Assembly (NCBI RefSeq): GCF_024380015.1
Contig: NZ_CP101508.1
Coordinates: forward strand, 620,001-684,000
DNA length: 64,000 nt
Direction: 5' to 3'
Source of the DNA: Photobacterium atrarenae
GTDB lineage: Bacteria > Pseudomonadota > Gammaproteobacteria > Enterobacterales > Vibrionaceae
Positions 18,976-31,731 of the stretch are shown in pieces. Numbering within the stretch: position 1 is the first letter of the stretch; every line of letters starts with the position of its first letter. A model generated the notes under the pieces. The model made no database searches, was not told where the DNA came from, and was given only the letters and a program-made list of their open reading frames with translations. A program made the position numbers and the translations under genes.

Positions 18976-19854
18976 ATGGCGGACGATGTGATCCTTCGCG
19001 TCAACAACCTTCATGCCGAGTTTATAACGGATGAGGGGGTGACGCCGGTATTACACGGGGTGAATTTTGAGGTGCGCCAGGGGCGGACACTCGGGCTGGT
19101 GGGAGAGTCCGGTTGCGGCAAGAGTGTGACTGCCATGTCGATTATGGGGTTGCTGCCTAAACCCTATGGGCGGATCTCTCAGGGGCAGGTACTTTATCGC
19201 GGAACAGACTTGATCGCGCTGCCACCGGGGGAGATGTACGCCATGCGGGGCAATCGGATTTCTGTGATATTTCAGGATCCGATGACGGCGCTCAACCCGG
19301 TTTACTCTGTCGGTCAGCAGCTGGCAGAAGTGTTGGTGCTGCATCGCCCGGAGTTGAGTAAAAAAGAAAGGCAGTATCACTGCATCGCGTTGTTGGCAAA
19401 GGTGAAGTTGCCGGAGCCGGAGAGGCGAGTTGATGACTATCCGCATCATTTATCCGGCGGGATGCGGCAGCGGGTGATGATTGCGATGGCTCTGGCGTGC
19501 CATCCCGACATTTTGATTTGTGATGAGCCGACAACCGCGTTGGACGTGACGGTCCAGGCTTCCATCCTGGATTTAATGCTGGAGCTGCAACAGGAAACCG
19601 GTATGGCGATGATTTTTATTACTCATGATCTAGGGGTGGTCGCAGAGATTTGTGACGATGTTGCGGTGATGTATAACGGGCGGATTGTCGAGCAGGCGGA
19701 TGTGTTTACTTTGTTTGAGCGCCCCCGTCATCCGTATACACAGCGGTTGCTTGGTCTGATGCCGGGCTTAGAGAGCGAGCCGAAGCAGCTGATTGACATC
19801 AAGCCGATTGATCCTGAGTTGTTTCCGGAGTTCCGGGCACCGCAATCCGATTGA
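18976..19854 (+). CDS. Peptide ABC transporter ATPase (first of two)
   Basis: 292 residues, DppD/OppD-like. Walker [10 protein letters not shown], signature LSGGMRQR, Walker [12 protein letters not shown], then the C-terminal peptide-transporter extension ([16 protein letters not shown]). It corresponds to the N-terminal half of the fused E. coli YejF. The iron-sulphur cysteines seen in some DppD tails are not evident. The ATG at 18976 has GAGGAAG upstream that overlaps the yejA-like stop region (10-bp gap). Confidence 0.9.
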   Translation: MADDVILRVNNLHAEFITDEGVTPVLHGVNFEVRQGRTLGLVGESGCGKSVTAMSIMGLLPKPYGRISQGQVLYRGTDLIALPPGEMYAMRGNRISVIFQDPMTALNPVYSVGQQLAEVLVLHRPELSKKERQYHCIALLAKVKLPEPERRVDDYPHHLSGGMRQRVMIAMALACHPDILICDEPTTALDVTVQASILDLMLELQQETGMAMIFITHDLGVVAEICDDVAVMYNGRIVEQADVFTLFERPRHPYTQRLLGLMPGLESEPKQLIDIKPIDPELFPEFRAPQSD

Positions 19855-19887
19855 TGGCATGCTTGCGGCAGGTGAAGGAGAAGCGGG

Positions 19888-20703
19888 ATGAAAACTGTGC
19901 TGAGTGTGGAAAACCTCAAGCAACACTTTATTTCCGGTAAGGGCATTATTCAGAAAGGCTATACGGTGAAAGCCGTCGATGGTGTGAGCCTCTCGGTGGC
20001 GCAGGGGGAGACACTGGGGCTGGTGGGTGAGTCCGGGTGTGGGAAAAGTTCCCTCGGGCGAACCATTTTGAAACTTCATGAGCCGACGGCGGGGCAGATA
20101 TTTTTTGAAGGTCAGGAGATCACCCATTGGACTGCTCGACAAATGCGCCCCTTGCGCCGGAAAATGCAGATGGTATTTCAAGACCCAATGGAATCACTGA
20201 ATCCGCGCCATACGGTAGGGATGATCCTGGAAGAGCCGTTTGCTATCCATAGTGTCGGCAGGGCGAGTGAGCGATTGTCCTGGAGCCTGGAGCTTCTGCA
20301 TAAAGTTGGTTTACCCCAAACCGCAATTCATAAATACCCGCATGAGTTCTCCGGGGGCGAGCGTCAGCGTATCGGAATCGCCCGGGCGATTGCCCTAAAA
20401 CCCAAGCTACTCATCTGTGATGAGTCGGTCTCTGCGCTGGATGTGTCGGTTCAGGCTCAGATTTTGAATCTGTTGCTTCAGTTACAGCGAGATATGAATC
20501 TGGCGATGATTTTTATCTCGCATGATTTGTCTGTGGTTCGGAAGGTTTCCGATCGTGTCGCAGTGATGTATTTCGGGGAAATTGTCGAGAGCGGGACCGT
20601 TGAAGAGATCTATCATGCGCCGCAGGTGGATTACACTAAAACTTTGTTAGCTGCGATTCCTGCCACGCACCCGAGGGACAGAAAGCGAAAAAAGCCTCAA
20701 TAG
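19888..20703 (+). CDS. Peptide ABC transporter ATPase (second of two)
   Basis: 271 residues, DppF/OppF-like. Walker [10 protein letters not shown], signature FSGGERQR, Walker B LICDESVSALD (Ser in place of the more common Pro-Thr). It corresponds to the C-terminal half of fused YejF. AAGGAG 7 nt before the ATG. Last gene of the operon; no clear hairpin terminator follows before the rRNA promoter region. Confidence 0.9.
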   Translation: MKTVLSVENLKQHFISGKGIIQKGYTVKAVDGVSLSVAQGETLGLVGESGCGKSSLGRTILKLHEPTAGQIFFEGQEITHWTARQMRPLRRKMQMVFQDPMESLNPRHTVGMILEEPFAIHSVGRASERLSWSLELLHKVGLPQTAIHKYPHEFSGGERQRIGIARAIALKPKLLICDESVSALDVSVQAQILNLLLQLQRDMNLAMIFISHDLSVVRKVSDRVAVMYFGEIVESGTVEEIYHAPQVDYTKTLLAAIPATHPRDRKRKKPQ

Positions 20704-20871
20704 CGGACTAAAGGTACTGTAGGGTGTCAGCTTTAGGGGGCTGCATGTCTATTTCCGTCGTTTCTTCATCCGTTTTATCCTAAGGAATGGTGAAAAATCG
20801 ACAGTCGAAGATAGTTTTGTTTGTTTTTTGTTCGTTTGGTTGGGCTTTTCTATAAAACCTGAAAAAAAGGA

Positions 20872-20899
20872 TTGCGCTGCGCTGAATACTCCCTATAAT
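20872..20899 (+). promoter_or_regulatory. rRNA operon promoter
   Basis: TTGCGC (-35, 20872-20877) and a perfect TATAAT (-10, 20894-20899) with 16 bp between. GCCTCCG follows the -10 box, a GC-rich discriminator as in stringently controlled rrn P1 promoters. An A-rich tract lies just upstream. Confidence 0.8.
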
Positions 20900-20949
20900 T
20901 CGCCTCCGTTGTCACGATAAACGGTTCGAAAGAAGCGTTGTGAAAACAA

Positions 20950-20962
20950 GCTCTTTAACAAT
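20950..20962 (+). promoter_or_regulatory. boxA antitermination site in 16S leader
   Basis: GCTCTTTAACAA matches the rrn boxA element bound by NusB/NusE. The same 12 bases recur in the 16S-23S spacer at 23064. Confidence 0.85.
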
Positions 20963-21186
20963 TTGACCATGCAATCTGTGTGGGCACTCGTGAAATGATA
21001 GTCAAAAATTTTTGTCTTCACTCCTTTTGTATTCACTTTTAAAAAGTGAAAGTAAATAGGAAAGTGAAAGCAAAATAGGTATCAATGAACTGAGTGACCA
21101 AAACGAATAACTTCGGTTATTTGGCACAGTCAATTCGTTCTAACTTAGTTAGAACAATCAGTATTCATTGAGCCAAACAAAATCTT

Positions 21187-22738
<1,552 letters not shown>

Positions 22739-22812
22739 ACGATATGACGTATTGTTTGATGCAGTGTCCACACAGATTGCCTGGTTAAAATGTAAAAGAG
22801 CGAAACGATGCT

Positions 22813-22889
<77 letters not shown>

Positions 22890-22929
22890 CTTCCTGCCCA
22901 AGGGAAGCTGGTGAGGCATCGGAAACGTT

Positions 22930-23005
22930 GGGGCTATAGCTCAGCTGGGAGAGCGCCTGCTTTGCACGCAGGAGGTCAGCAGTTCGATCCTGCTTAGCTC
23001 CACCA
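22930..23005 (+). tRNA. alaT: tRNA-Ala(TGC)
   Basis: 76 nt with encoded CCA. GGGGCTA pairs with TAGCTCC (one G-T pair); CCTGCTTTGCACGCAGG carries anticodon TGC. Second spacer tRNA, 40 bp after tRNA-Ile. Confidence 0.97.
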
Positions 23006-23063
23006 CTCTTTAAGGGTTTTTCCTGAGAATCTTTAAACAGTGGATATCGAAAGATAAACACAT

Positions 23064-23075
23064 GCTCTTTAACAA
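23064..23075 (+). promoter_or_regulatory. boxA antitermination site before 23S
   Basis: GCTCTTTAACAA, identical to the leader boxA, in the 16S-23S spacer downstream of tRNA-Ala. Confidence 0.8.
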
Positions 23076-23297
23076 TCTGGAAAGCTGACTAGTAAATTGA
23101 ATGTTTGACATTCAATACTAAAGTTTCATCGAAAGATGGAACGAGTTCTCAAGCAACACACATTCAAGTGTCTTGTGTATGTTTGCTTTCACTTTTCAAA
23201 GTGAAGACAGACAAAGAGTCCGGCAAAACAAACTAATCCGTCAAGTCATTGATGGAAAACCTTGGTTGTTTGCGATACAGACCCCTTGGGGTTGTAT

Positions 23298-26300
<3,003 letters not shown>

Positions 26301-26551
26301 ACAACACCCAAGGGGTTTTGTTTACGAAGTACGGACTCCGCAGGCACTTGAATGACGTGTTTGGGACACTAGTTAACTTTTCCAGAATTGTGAAGATATT
26401 CCGCCTACCCAGGTAGCGCCGGGATAAAGTTCGATAGCAAGGCAAGTTGTGAGTCGAGCGAGGGAGTTTAGTTCGCTAAATGACCGAGCGAGAGAGCAAC
26501 TTAACGCCGCTAGCGGGCTTTATAGCCAGCGGAATATTTTCAAACAGAATT
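26301..26551 (+). other. Long structured 23S-5S spacer
   Basis: 251 nt between 23S and 5S, against about 90 in E. coli. GAAGATATTCCGC (26392-26404) pairs with GCGGAATATTTTC (26529-26541). Inside are AAGTTG/CAACTT, a TTTAG-TTCG-CTAAA hairpin and two GA-rich near repeats (GTCGAGCGAGGGAG and ACCGAGCGAGAGAG). No ORF or tRNA is present. Confidence 0.7.
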
Positions 26552-26671
26552 TGCTTGGCGACCATAGCGTTATGGACCCACCTGATCCCATGCCGAACTC
26601 AGCAGTGAAACGTAACAGCGCCGATGGTAGTGTGGGGCCTCCCCATGTGAGAGTAGGACATCGCTAGGCTT
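26552..26671 (+). rRNA. rrf: 5S ribosomal RNA
   Basis: About 120 nt from TGCTTGGCGACCATAGCG to CGCTAGGCTT, with the conserved CCACCTGATCCCATGCCGAA and CGCCGATGGTAGTGTGGGG parts. Ends pair with each other as expected. Confidence 0.97.
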
Positions 26672-26831
26672 TGATTTGCCTATCTTGGCTATTGCTTGCA
26701 TCTTTTGACACTTGCGATGCTCATGTGCTAACGCACACTGCGCTTCTCAGGTCAAAGTCTGCATCGCATAATACAAGATATCCTAAACAAAGCGCTGAAG
26801 GGTAAGACTTTGTTTGGCAGACAATTTGAGT

Positions 26832-26908
26832 GGAGCGGTAGTTCAGTTGGTTAGAATACCGGCCTGTCACGCCGGGGGTCGCGGGTTCGAGTCCCGTCCG
26901 CTCCGCCA
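26832..26908 (+). tRNA. tRNA-Asp(GTC)
   Basis: 77 nt with encoded CCA. GGAGCGG pairs with CCGCTCC; anticodon GTC sits in GGCCTGTCACGCC. It follows 5S by 160 bp with no terminator seen between, so it is probably part of the rrn transcript. Confidence 0.97.
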
Positions 26909-26916
26909 TTCTTTCT

Positions 26917-26993
<77 letters not shown>

Positions 26994-26999
26994 TCTTCT

Positions 27000-27033
27000 A
27001 AAGCCTCAGCAGAAATGCTGAGGCTTTGTTGTT
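27000..27033 (+). terminator. Rho-independent terminator of the rrn operon
   Basis: AAAGCCTCAGC/GCTGAGGCTTT stem with a 6-nt loop, then GTTGTT. The T-tract is short and seems cut by the group II intron, whose 5' end GTGCGCC starts at 27034. Confidence 0.85.
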
Positions 27034-27573
27034 GTGCGCCGAGCATGGCGTTGTTCTAGGAGGTGAAAGTCCTCTACGGGCTCAGTCGAGCGAGAACCGT
27101 TAGCCTATGCAAGGGTGCCCACCGTGAGGTGGGATCTGAAGGAAGCAAACGGCAAAACTTGGGTGTGACGAACAGAAACCTGATAGTAGGCCAGTACAAC
27201 TTGGGTAACCTAGCAATATATAGAACAGCCCAATGCCTCGACGGGAAGTGTGTACGGGTAAATCAGGCACAGCCAAGGGAAAGAACAACGTCTTACCTCG
27301 GGAGATCTTACGACCTGTCTCGGATGAGACTAATACAACAGTGATGTTGTGTGACGGGTAATAAGAAGTCAGCAGAAGGCATAGTACCTTGGGGAAGTAC
27401 AACCCAAGGGAAGGCCGGAACTGAATATATCAAGAAGCAGTCACTAGACACTCAATCATGTGGGGTCATAGCAAGATGAACAACATCTCTACGTACTACT
27501 GGGCAACACCGCAAGTGACGCTCATGGCCACGAAGAATGACAAGCATGATCGGCGTAGACAGGAGGACGAGTC

Positions 27574-28887
27574 TTGGTGACCTCAACTCAGTTGATGGAG
27601 CGGATCTGCTCCTCAACAAATCTGAACCAAGCCCTGAGAAGAGTGAAGAAGAACAAGGGATGTGCTGGGGTTGATAAACTCGACATAACAGCGACTATCT
27701 CGATGCTTCGGCAGTCTTCTAATGGGCAAGCGCTCCGCCAGAGCCTTCTGGACGGGAGCTACCAACCGCAACCCGTTCTGGGTGTAGAAATTCCCAAACC
27801 TAGCGGGGGAGTGAGGCAGCTAGGTATCCCAACTGTACTTGATAGGGTAGTCCAACAGGCCATTACCTCAGTACTGACAGATATCTACGAACCTCAGTTT
27901 TCAAGCAACAGTTATGGGTTCAGGCCTAACCGCAGTGCCCACCATGCATTGGTGGCAGCAAGCCACTACATCAGGGAGGGGCGGGGTTATGTAGTCGACA
28001 TAGACCTGGCGAAATACTTCGATACTGTGAACCACGATAGACTGATGCACAGGCTATCGGAGGACATCACAGATAAACGGGTCCTGAAACTGGTCAGGTC
28101 ATACCTACAGGCAGGCATAATGCGAAACGGGTTAGTTGAGCAGAGGCAACGAGGGACGCCACAGGGTGGACCATTATCTCCGCTGCTATCAAATATCGTA
28201 TTAGATGAGTTGGATAAAGAGCTTGAGCGAAGAGGGCATAAGTTCTGCCGATATGCAGACGACTGCCAAATCTACGTGCACAGTGAGGAAGCCGCCAATC
28301 GAGTAAAAGCCTCAATCACGGAGTTCTTGGAGCAGAAACTGAAACTCAGGGTTAACCGTGAGAAAAGTGCGGCAACGAGAGTGACAGAGCGGACTTACCT
28401 AGGCCATCGCTTTCAACGAGATGGAAGCATCCATATCTCGAAGACAGCACAAACTCAGATGAAGAAGCGAGTGCGTCAAATAACGAAGCGGAATCGAGGG
28501 CGAGAGTTGAAGACAGTCCTAGTCGAACTCACTCAATACCTAAGAGGTTGGCAACACTATTTCAAGCTTGCCATACGGAAAAGCGCGATGCAGCGCTTGG
28601 ATGAATGGATAAGGCGGCGCTTACGGTGCTATCGCCTCAAGCAGCGCAAGCGCAGATACAGCATAGCGACATGGTTACGCCAAGAGGGTGTAAGCGAACG
28701 CAATGCGTGGAAGCTGGCGATGTCAGATAAAGGGTGGTGGCACTTGGCTTTATCGCCCCAGCTCAATCAGGCCATGCCAATGAAATGGTTCAAGGAGATG
28801 GGTCTGTACTCGTTGCGAGATGGGTACGAGTCACTGAAAATATATTCGGAACCGCCGTATGCGACCCACGCTTGTACGGTGGTGTGA
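27574..28887 (+). CDS. ltrA: Group II intron reverse transcriptase/maturase
   Basis: 437 residues. RT domains are clear: LGIPTVLDRVVQQAI, YGFRPNRSAHHAL, VVDIDLAKYFDTVNH (catalytic Asp), QRGTPQGGPLSPLLSNIVLD and RYADDCQIYV with the YADD catalytic pair. The maturase (X) domain follows (YLRGWQHYFKLAIRKSAMQR). There is no HNH endonuclease domain, so mobility would not use second-strand cleavage by the protein. The start is TTG at 27574, 7 nt after AGGAGG; GTG at 27577 is an alternative. The 3' end of the ORF runs through domain V of the intron. All RT motifs are intact, so it may be active. Confidence 0.95.
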   Translation: MVTSTQLMERICSSTNLNQALRRVKKNKGCAGVDKLDITATISMLRQSSNGQALRQSLLDGSYQPQPVLGVEIPKPSGGVRQLGIPTVLDRVVQQAITSVLTDIYEPQFSSNSYGFRPNRSAHHALVAASHYIREGRGYVVDIDLAKYFDTVNHDRLMHRLSEDITDKRVLKLVRSYLQAGIMRNGLVEQRQRGTPQGGPLSPLLSNIVLDELDKELERRGHKFCRYADDCQIYVHSEEAANRVKASITEFLEQKLKLRVNREKSAATRVTERTYLGHRFQRDGSIHISKTAQTQMKKRVRQITKRNRGRELKTVLVELTQYLRGWQHYFKLAIRKSAMQRLDEWIRRRLRCYRLKQRKRRYSIATWLRQEGVSERNAWKLAMSDKGWWHLALSPQLNQAMPMKWFKEMGLYSLRDGYESLKIYSEPPYATHACTVV

Positions 28888-28922
28888 GAGGACGGAGGCC
28901 GTGAGGCCTCCTCCTACTCGAT
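28851..28922 (+). ncRNA. Group II intron domains V and VI
   Basis: Domain V: ACCGCCGTA pairs with TACGGTGGT around a bulged middle and a short loop. Domain VI: GGAGGCC-GTGA-GGCCTCC extended by GAGGA/TCCT, with an unpaired A about 8 nt before the 3' end as the likely branch point. These are the catalytic and branching parts of the ribozyme. Confidence 0.8.
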
Positions 28923-28930
28923 TTCAGCGT

Positions 28931-29018
28931 CAATTGGCAGAGCAGCGGATTCCCCTGATACCAAAAACAGCGCGTGTTGGGGGTTCGAATCTCCTGCCGG
29001 CTCAGTCCACCCCTGCCA
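28931..29018 (+). pseudogene. Broken tRNA-Trp copy
   Basis: Three blocks are identical to the intact tRNA-Trp: CAATTGGCAGAGCAGCGGAT plus TCC (28931-28953), CGCGTGTTGGGGGTTCGAAT plus C (28971-28991) and TCCACCCCTGCCA (29006-29018). The 5' acceptor strand is missing. Extra bases split the anticodon loop (28954-28970) and the T-arm/acceptor junction (28992-29005). It cannot fold as a working tRNA. Its own terminator follows. Confidence 0.85.
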
Positions 29019-29023
29019 TTTAC

Positions 29024-29054
29024 AAAACCTCAGTCGAGAGACTGAGGTTTTCTT
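29024..29054 (+). terminator. Rho-independent terminator after the tRNA-Trp pseudogene
   Basis: AAAACCTCAGTC-GAGA-GACTGAGGTTTT, 12-bp stem, then TCTT. It resembles the terminator at 27000 and suggests that tRNA plus terminator were duplicated together. Confidence 0.88.
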
Positions 29055-29105
29055 GATTCTAGCATTATGAAAGATAGCACCTTCCCGATCTCCCCCTCTA
29101 ACCAC

Positions 29106-29297
29106 TCATAGTTTGCCACCAAAACGCTTCATAAAAGTTTCCAAGCTGGCTTCTGGTGCCAATGTCTTTTCTGCTTTAACCCCAAGGTCAGTAAACCAGT
29201 TATACCAATGCTTGGTGAGATCTACCCATGACGAGTCGTATGCACTGTTGTTGATACTTTCTGTTGAGCTGGTACGATGTGTCAGTGATGGCAACAT
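29106..29297 (-). CDS. Small orphan ORF, possible gene remnant
   Basis: 63 residues if started at the ATG at 29297: MLPSLTHRTSSTESINNSAY, then a segment rich in W, F and K ending FMKRFGGKL. I do not recognise the family. It reads like the C-terminal end of a larger helical protein; no ribosome site is seen before the ATG, and the frame continues upstream into the antisense of the thioesterase gene. It may be a leftover of a gene cut when the flanking region was rearranged. Low confidence that it is expressed. Confidence 0.3.
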   Translation of the reverse strand: MLPSLTHRTSSTESINNSAYDSSWVDLTKHWYNWFTDLGVKAEKTLAPEASLETFMKRFGGKL

Positions 29298-29317
29298 ATA
29301 TTTAACAAGAGGTGGGT

Positions 29318-30118
29318 ATGGATATCGACACGCTGATTTCAAAAGCAAGGGAAATTGTAGGTACAGATAATACGATGGTACTTCCTCAATCTTGGGGGCA
29401 AGGCAGAACGGTATTTGGTGGTGTGTCCGCCGCACTACTTTATACGGCAATGAAAAGTAGGATTCGTGATGGGAGACCTCTACGGTCATTAACGACCAAC
29501 TTTGTGGGCCCGCTGTTACTCGATATGCCTTTTTCGTTTGAAGTCGAAGTACTCAGAGAGGGGAAAAATGCAACTCAGGTAACAGCCAGGATTATCCAGG
29601 ATGGCATGGTTGCCGTCATTCAACAAGGTTGCTTTGGCAATGAACGATTTTCAAACATAGAAGTCCCAAATCATGAAACCCATGACATAGACTTCCCTGC
29701 TAAATGCCAAGGGGTACCGCTCATTGAGGGTGTTACGCCTAATTTCCTGACGAATATTGACTTGTCTATTGCTAAAGGTGCGATGCCATATAGTGGTGTA
29801 AATACCTCACAGTTACATGGCTGGATGCGCTTCAAAAATGAACCCGATACAATGACAGATGCCCACTTAGTTTGCCTGATAGATGCTTGGCCACCAGCGG
29901 TGCTTCAAATGATGAAGAAGCCTTCACCTGCAAGTACGATGATGTGGAATTTAGAGTTTATTTATCCACATGACCAGTTTTCCCCGAGAGATTGGTTTGC
30001 ATATAAAGCTCAAACCAGGCAGGCAGCGGGAGGTTATGCTCACCTTGAGGCTGATGTATGGGATGCGTCTGGAAATTTAGTCGCCATTAGCCGGCAGAGT
30101 GTCGCTATATTTGAGTAG
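29318..30118 (+). CDS. TesB-like acyl-CoA thioesterase family protein
   Basis: 266 residues. The double hotdog layout of TesB-type thioesterases is visible: an N-terminal half with SWGQGRTVFGGVSAALLYTA and RSLTTNFVGPLLLD, and a C-terminal half with HLVCLIDAWPPAVLQMMKKP and MMWNLEFIYPHDQF. It should hydrolyse an acyl-CoA thioester; the substrate is unknown. The frame opens at GTG 29312, but AAGAGG just before the ATG at 29318 favours the ATG. The gene is visibly richer in A and T than its neighbours and lies next to the intron and tRNA remnant, which suggests it was acquired. Confidence 0.85.
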   Translation: MDIDTLISKAREIVGTDNTMVLPQSWGQGRTVFGGVSAALLYTAMKSRIRDGRPLRSLTTNFVGPLLLDMPFSFEVEVLREGKNATQVTARIIQDGMVAVIQQGCFGNERFSNIEVPNHETHDIDFPAKCQGVPLIEGVTPNFLTNIDLSIAKGAMPYSGVNTSQLHGWMRFKNEPDTMTDAHLVCLIDAWPPAVLQMMKKPSPASTMMWNLEFIYPHDQFSPRDWFAYKAQTRQAAGGYAHLEADVWDASGNLVAISRQSVAIFE

Positions 30119-30443
30119 TGAAAGGGACTGAATGAGAAAAAACACCCCTAACAACTGTATCAGATACACCGACCGACATTACTATCCACAGATAAAGGCA
30201 ATGTGTTGTTTGGTTCTTTCACCGGGCTGCTGAAATAAGCGGCACATTGGATGCGTGTTCAAAAGTGTGATCTTAGTTCAAGTGTGTTAATTTTCTCAAT
30301 CATCAATTCATTAGCGCCACTTCCCGCCGGTATTGCCGATTTTTGACACGAAATTTACTACCTCTCGGGGAGAAATTGCTGCGCGGGGGCTTATTTCAGT
30401 GGTATCTTGTGATCTTTCAATCATGAGTGATTTGGGAGTCATC
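30119..30443. other. Intergenic region, nothing recognised
   Basis: 325 bp between the thioesterase and DUF1904 genes. The DUF1904 frame is open through its right part, but without a family match or ribosome site. No terminator, repeat or clear promoter was found. Confidence 0.6.
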
Positions 30444-30779
30444 ATGCCGCACCTGCGTTTTCGTGCCGTTGAATTTGATAATGTGAAAGCCATGTCCACA
30501 GCCTTAGTGGATGAGCTCCAGCCATTGATGGCATGCCCTCGGGAAGATTTTACCGTAGAGCATGTTTCAACCACGTTCATTTTTGATGGTGAGGTGTCCG
30601 ATGCCTATCCGTTTGTCGAGGTTCTGTGGTTCGACCGCGGACAGGAGGTTCAGGATAAGGTTGCTGAGGTGATCACCCGGGCGGTGCGTGAAGAATTGGA
30701 AGATGCCGAATTGGATGTCGCAGTGATTTTTACCGCGCTCTCGCCGACAGCGTATTACGACAACGGTCGCCACTATTAA
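30444..30779 (+). CDS. DUF1904 family protein
   Basis: 111 residues, MPHLRFRAVEFDNVKAMSTA to SPTAYYDNGRHY. It matches DUF1904, a small family related to the tautomerase fold, of unknown function. The open frame starts earlier at 30333, but GGGAG before the ATG at 30444 and the family length support this start. It precedes yafD by 64 bp on the same strand and may be cotranscribed. Confidence 0.87.
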   Translation: MPHLRFRAVEFDNVKAMSTALVDELQPLMACPREDFTVEHVSTTFIFDGEVSDAYPFVEVLWFDRGQEVQDKVAEVITRAVREELEDAELDVAVIFTALSPTAYYDNGRHY

Positions 30780-30843
30780 TTGTTGATATTTACGGCTTGC
30801 GGGCCGTTTTGCTTTCCTTGTCTTGATACTGTAGGTCGTTGTT

Positions 30844-31689
30844 ATGTCTCGATATTCTAAGGTTGCCGCTGGAGTTGGCGTCATCGCTGGTGCACTGGGG
30901 ATCAGCGCGTTGAATTTATCTTTTGAAGCCTCTGAAATTCCGGAGATTAGCAATAATGTCCTGGCTCCGCAGTTTTCCTATCATTGTATCGAGAGTGATC
31001 ACGCTTTGCCGCTGGATCGGGATGGCCTGTTTTCGGTCTCGGTCTGGAATATCTACAAGCAGCAACGGGAAACCTGGCGCGATGCTCTTGAGCAGTTTAG
31101 CCAGCACAGCGAGCTGGTTTTACTGCAAGAGGCCAGCCTGACTGACGGCCTCAAAACGTATCTGGATGAGGCGCAGTGGAAAGTCAGAATGGCTAATGCG
31201 TTTAAGTTTCTCAATACCCCGGCCGGGGTGATGAACCTGTCTACCGTCAATGCGAAAACAACCTGTGCCTACCTGGCGATGGAGCCCTGGATACGTCTGC
31301 CGAAATCGGCTCTGTTATCAGAATTTAATCTCAGCAACGGTCAGACGCTGGCGGTGGTTAACTTGCACGGTGTTAATTTTGCTTTGGGCCTTGAGGAGTA
31401 TAAAGCACAGTTTCGTGCTCTGAAGCAGGTGTTGGATAATCATATCGGCCCGATTATTCTGGCCGGAGATTTTAATACCTGGCGTCAGGCGCGCCTGGAT
31501 GTGGTGGATGCCTTTGCCCGGAGCCTGGGATTAGTGGATGTTACATTGCGCCAGGACCAACGGGTCAAGATTTTGGGTAAGCCGCTGGATCATTTGTACT
31601 ATCGCGGGCTGGAGTTGGTCAATGCCCAGGCGCCGCGAACCAATGCTTCGGATCATAACCCGATTCTTGCAGACTTCAGGTTGCAGTAG
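30844..31689 (+). CDS. yafD: YafD-like endonuclease/exonuclease/phosphatase family protein
   Basis: 281 residues. An N-terminal hydrophobic segment (VAAGVGVIAGALGISALNL) may act as a signal anchor. The EEP fold follows: SVSVWNIYKQQ, LVLLQEASL (metal-binding Glu), ILAGDFNTW (Asp and Asn), LDHLYYRGL and TNASDHNPILADF (catalytic His). It probably hydrolyses a phosphodiester or phosphate bond; the substrate is unknown. Synteny with E. coli (yafD near mltD-gloB-yafS-rnhA-dnaQ) supports the name. Ends at a bidirectional terminator shared with mltD. Confidence 0.9.
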   Translation: MSRYSKVAAGVGVIAGALGISALNLSFEASEIPEISNNVLAPQFSYHCIESDHALPLDRDGLFSVSVWNIYKQQRETWRDALEQFSQHSELVLLQEASLTDGLKTYLDEAQWKVRMANAFKFLNTPAGVMNLSTVNAKTTCAYLAMEPWIRLPKSALLSEFNLSNGQTLAVVNLHGVNFALGLEEYKAQFRALKQVLDNHIGPIILAGDFNTWRQARLDVVDAFARSLGLVDVTLRQDQRVKILGKPLDHLYYRGLELVNAQAPRTNASDHNPILADFRLQ

Positions 31690-31731
31690 CTTCAGGGCTG
31701 TGGATTTACGCGTATAGGAAAAGACAAAAGG

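Larger units (their letters stand above)
20704..21186 (+). other. rRNA operon promoter and leader region
   Basis: 483 bp without a protein gene. It holds AT-rich sequence (possible UP element and Fis sites, not individually resolved), a strong promoter near 20872-20899, a boxA at 20950 and the leader half of the 16S processing stem. The stretch 20704-20860 shows nothing else I can name. Confidence 0.8.
27034..28922 (+). mobile_element. Group II intron with reverse transcriptase
   Basis: About 1.89 kb. The 5' end GTGCGCC fits the GUGYG consensus. 540 nt of structured RNA (domains I-III) precede the RT gene. A domain V hairpin lies at 28851-28882 and a domain VI hairpin with a bulged A at 28889-28922, ending CTACTCGAT. 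The element sits directly after the tRNA terminator hairpin, an insertion preference known for group IIC introns, but the class is not settled here. It is in the same orientation as the rrn operon. Ends are inferred from consensus and could shift by a base or two. Confidence 0.9.

Noticed and set aside
26672..26831. 160-bp gap between 5S and tRNA-Asp considered as another tRNA or small RNA
   Set aside because: No cloverleaf, hairpin terminator or promoter could be seen.
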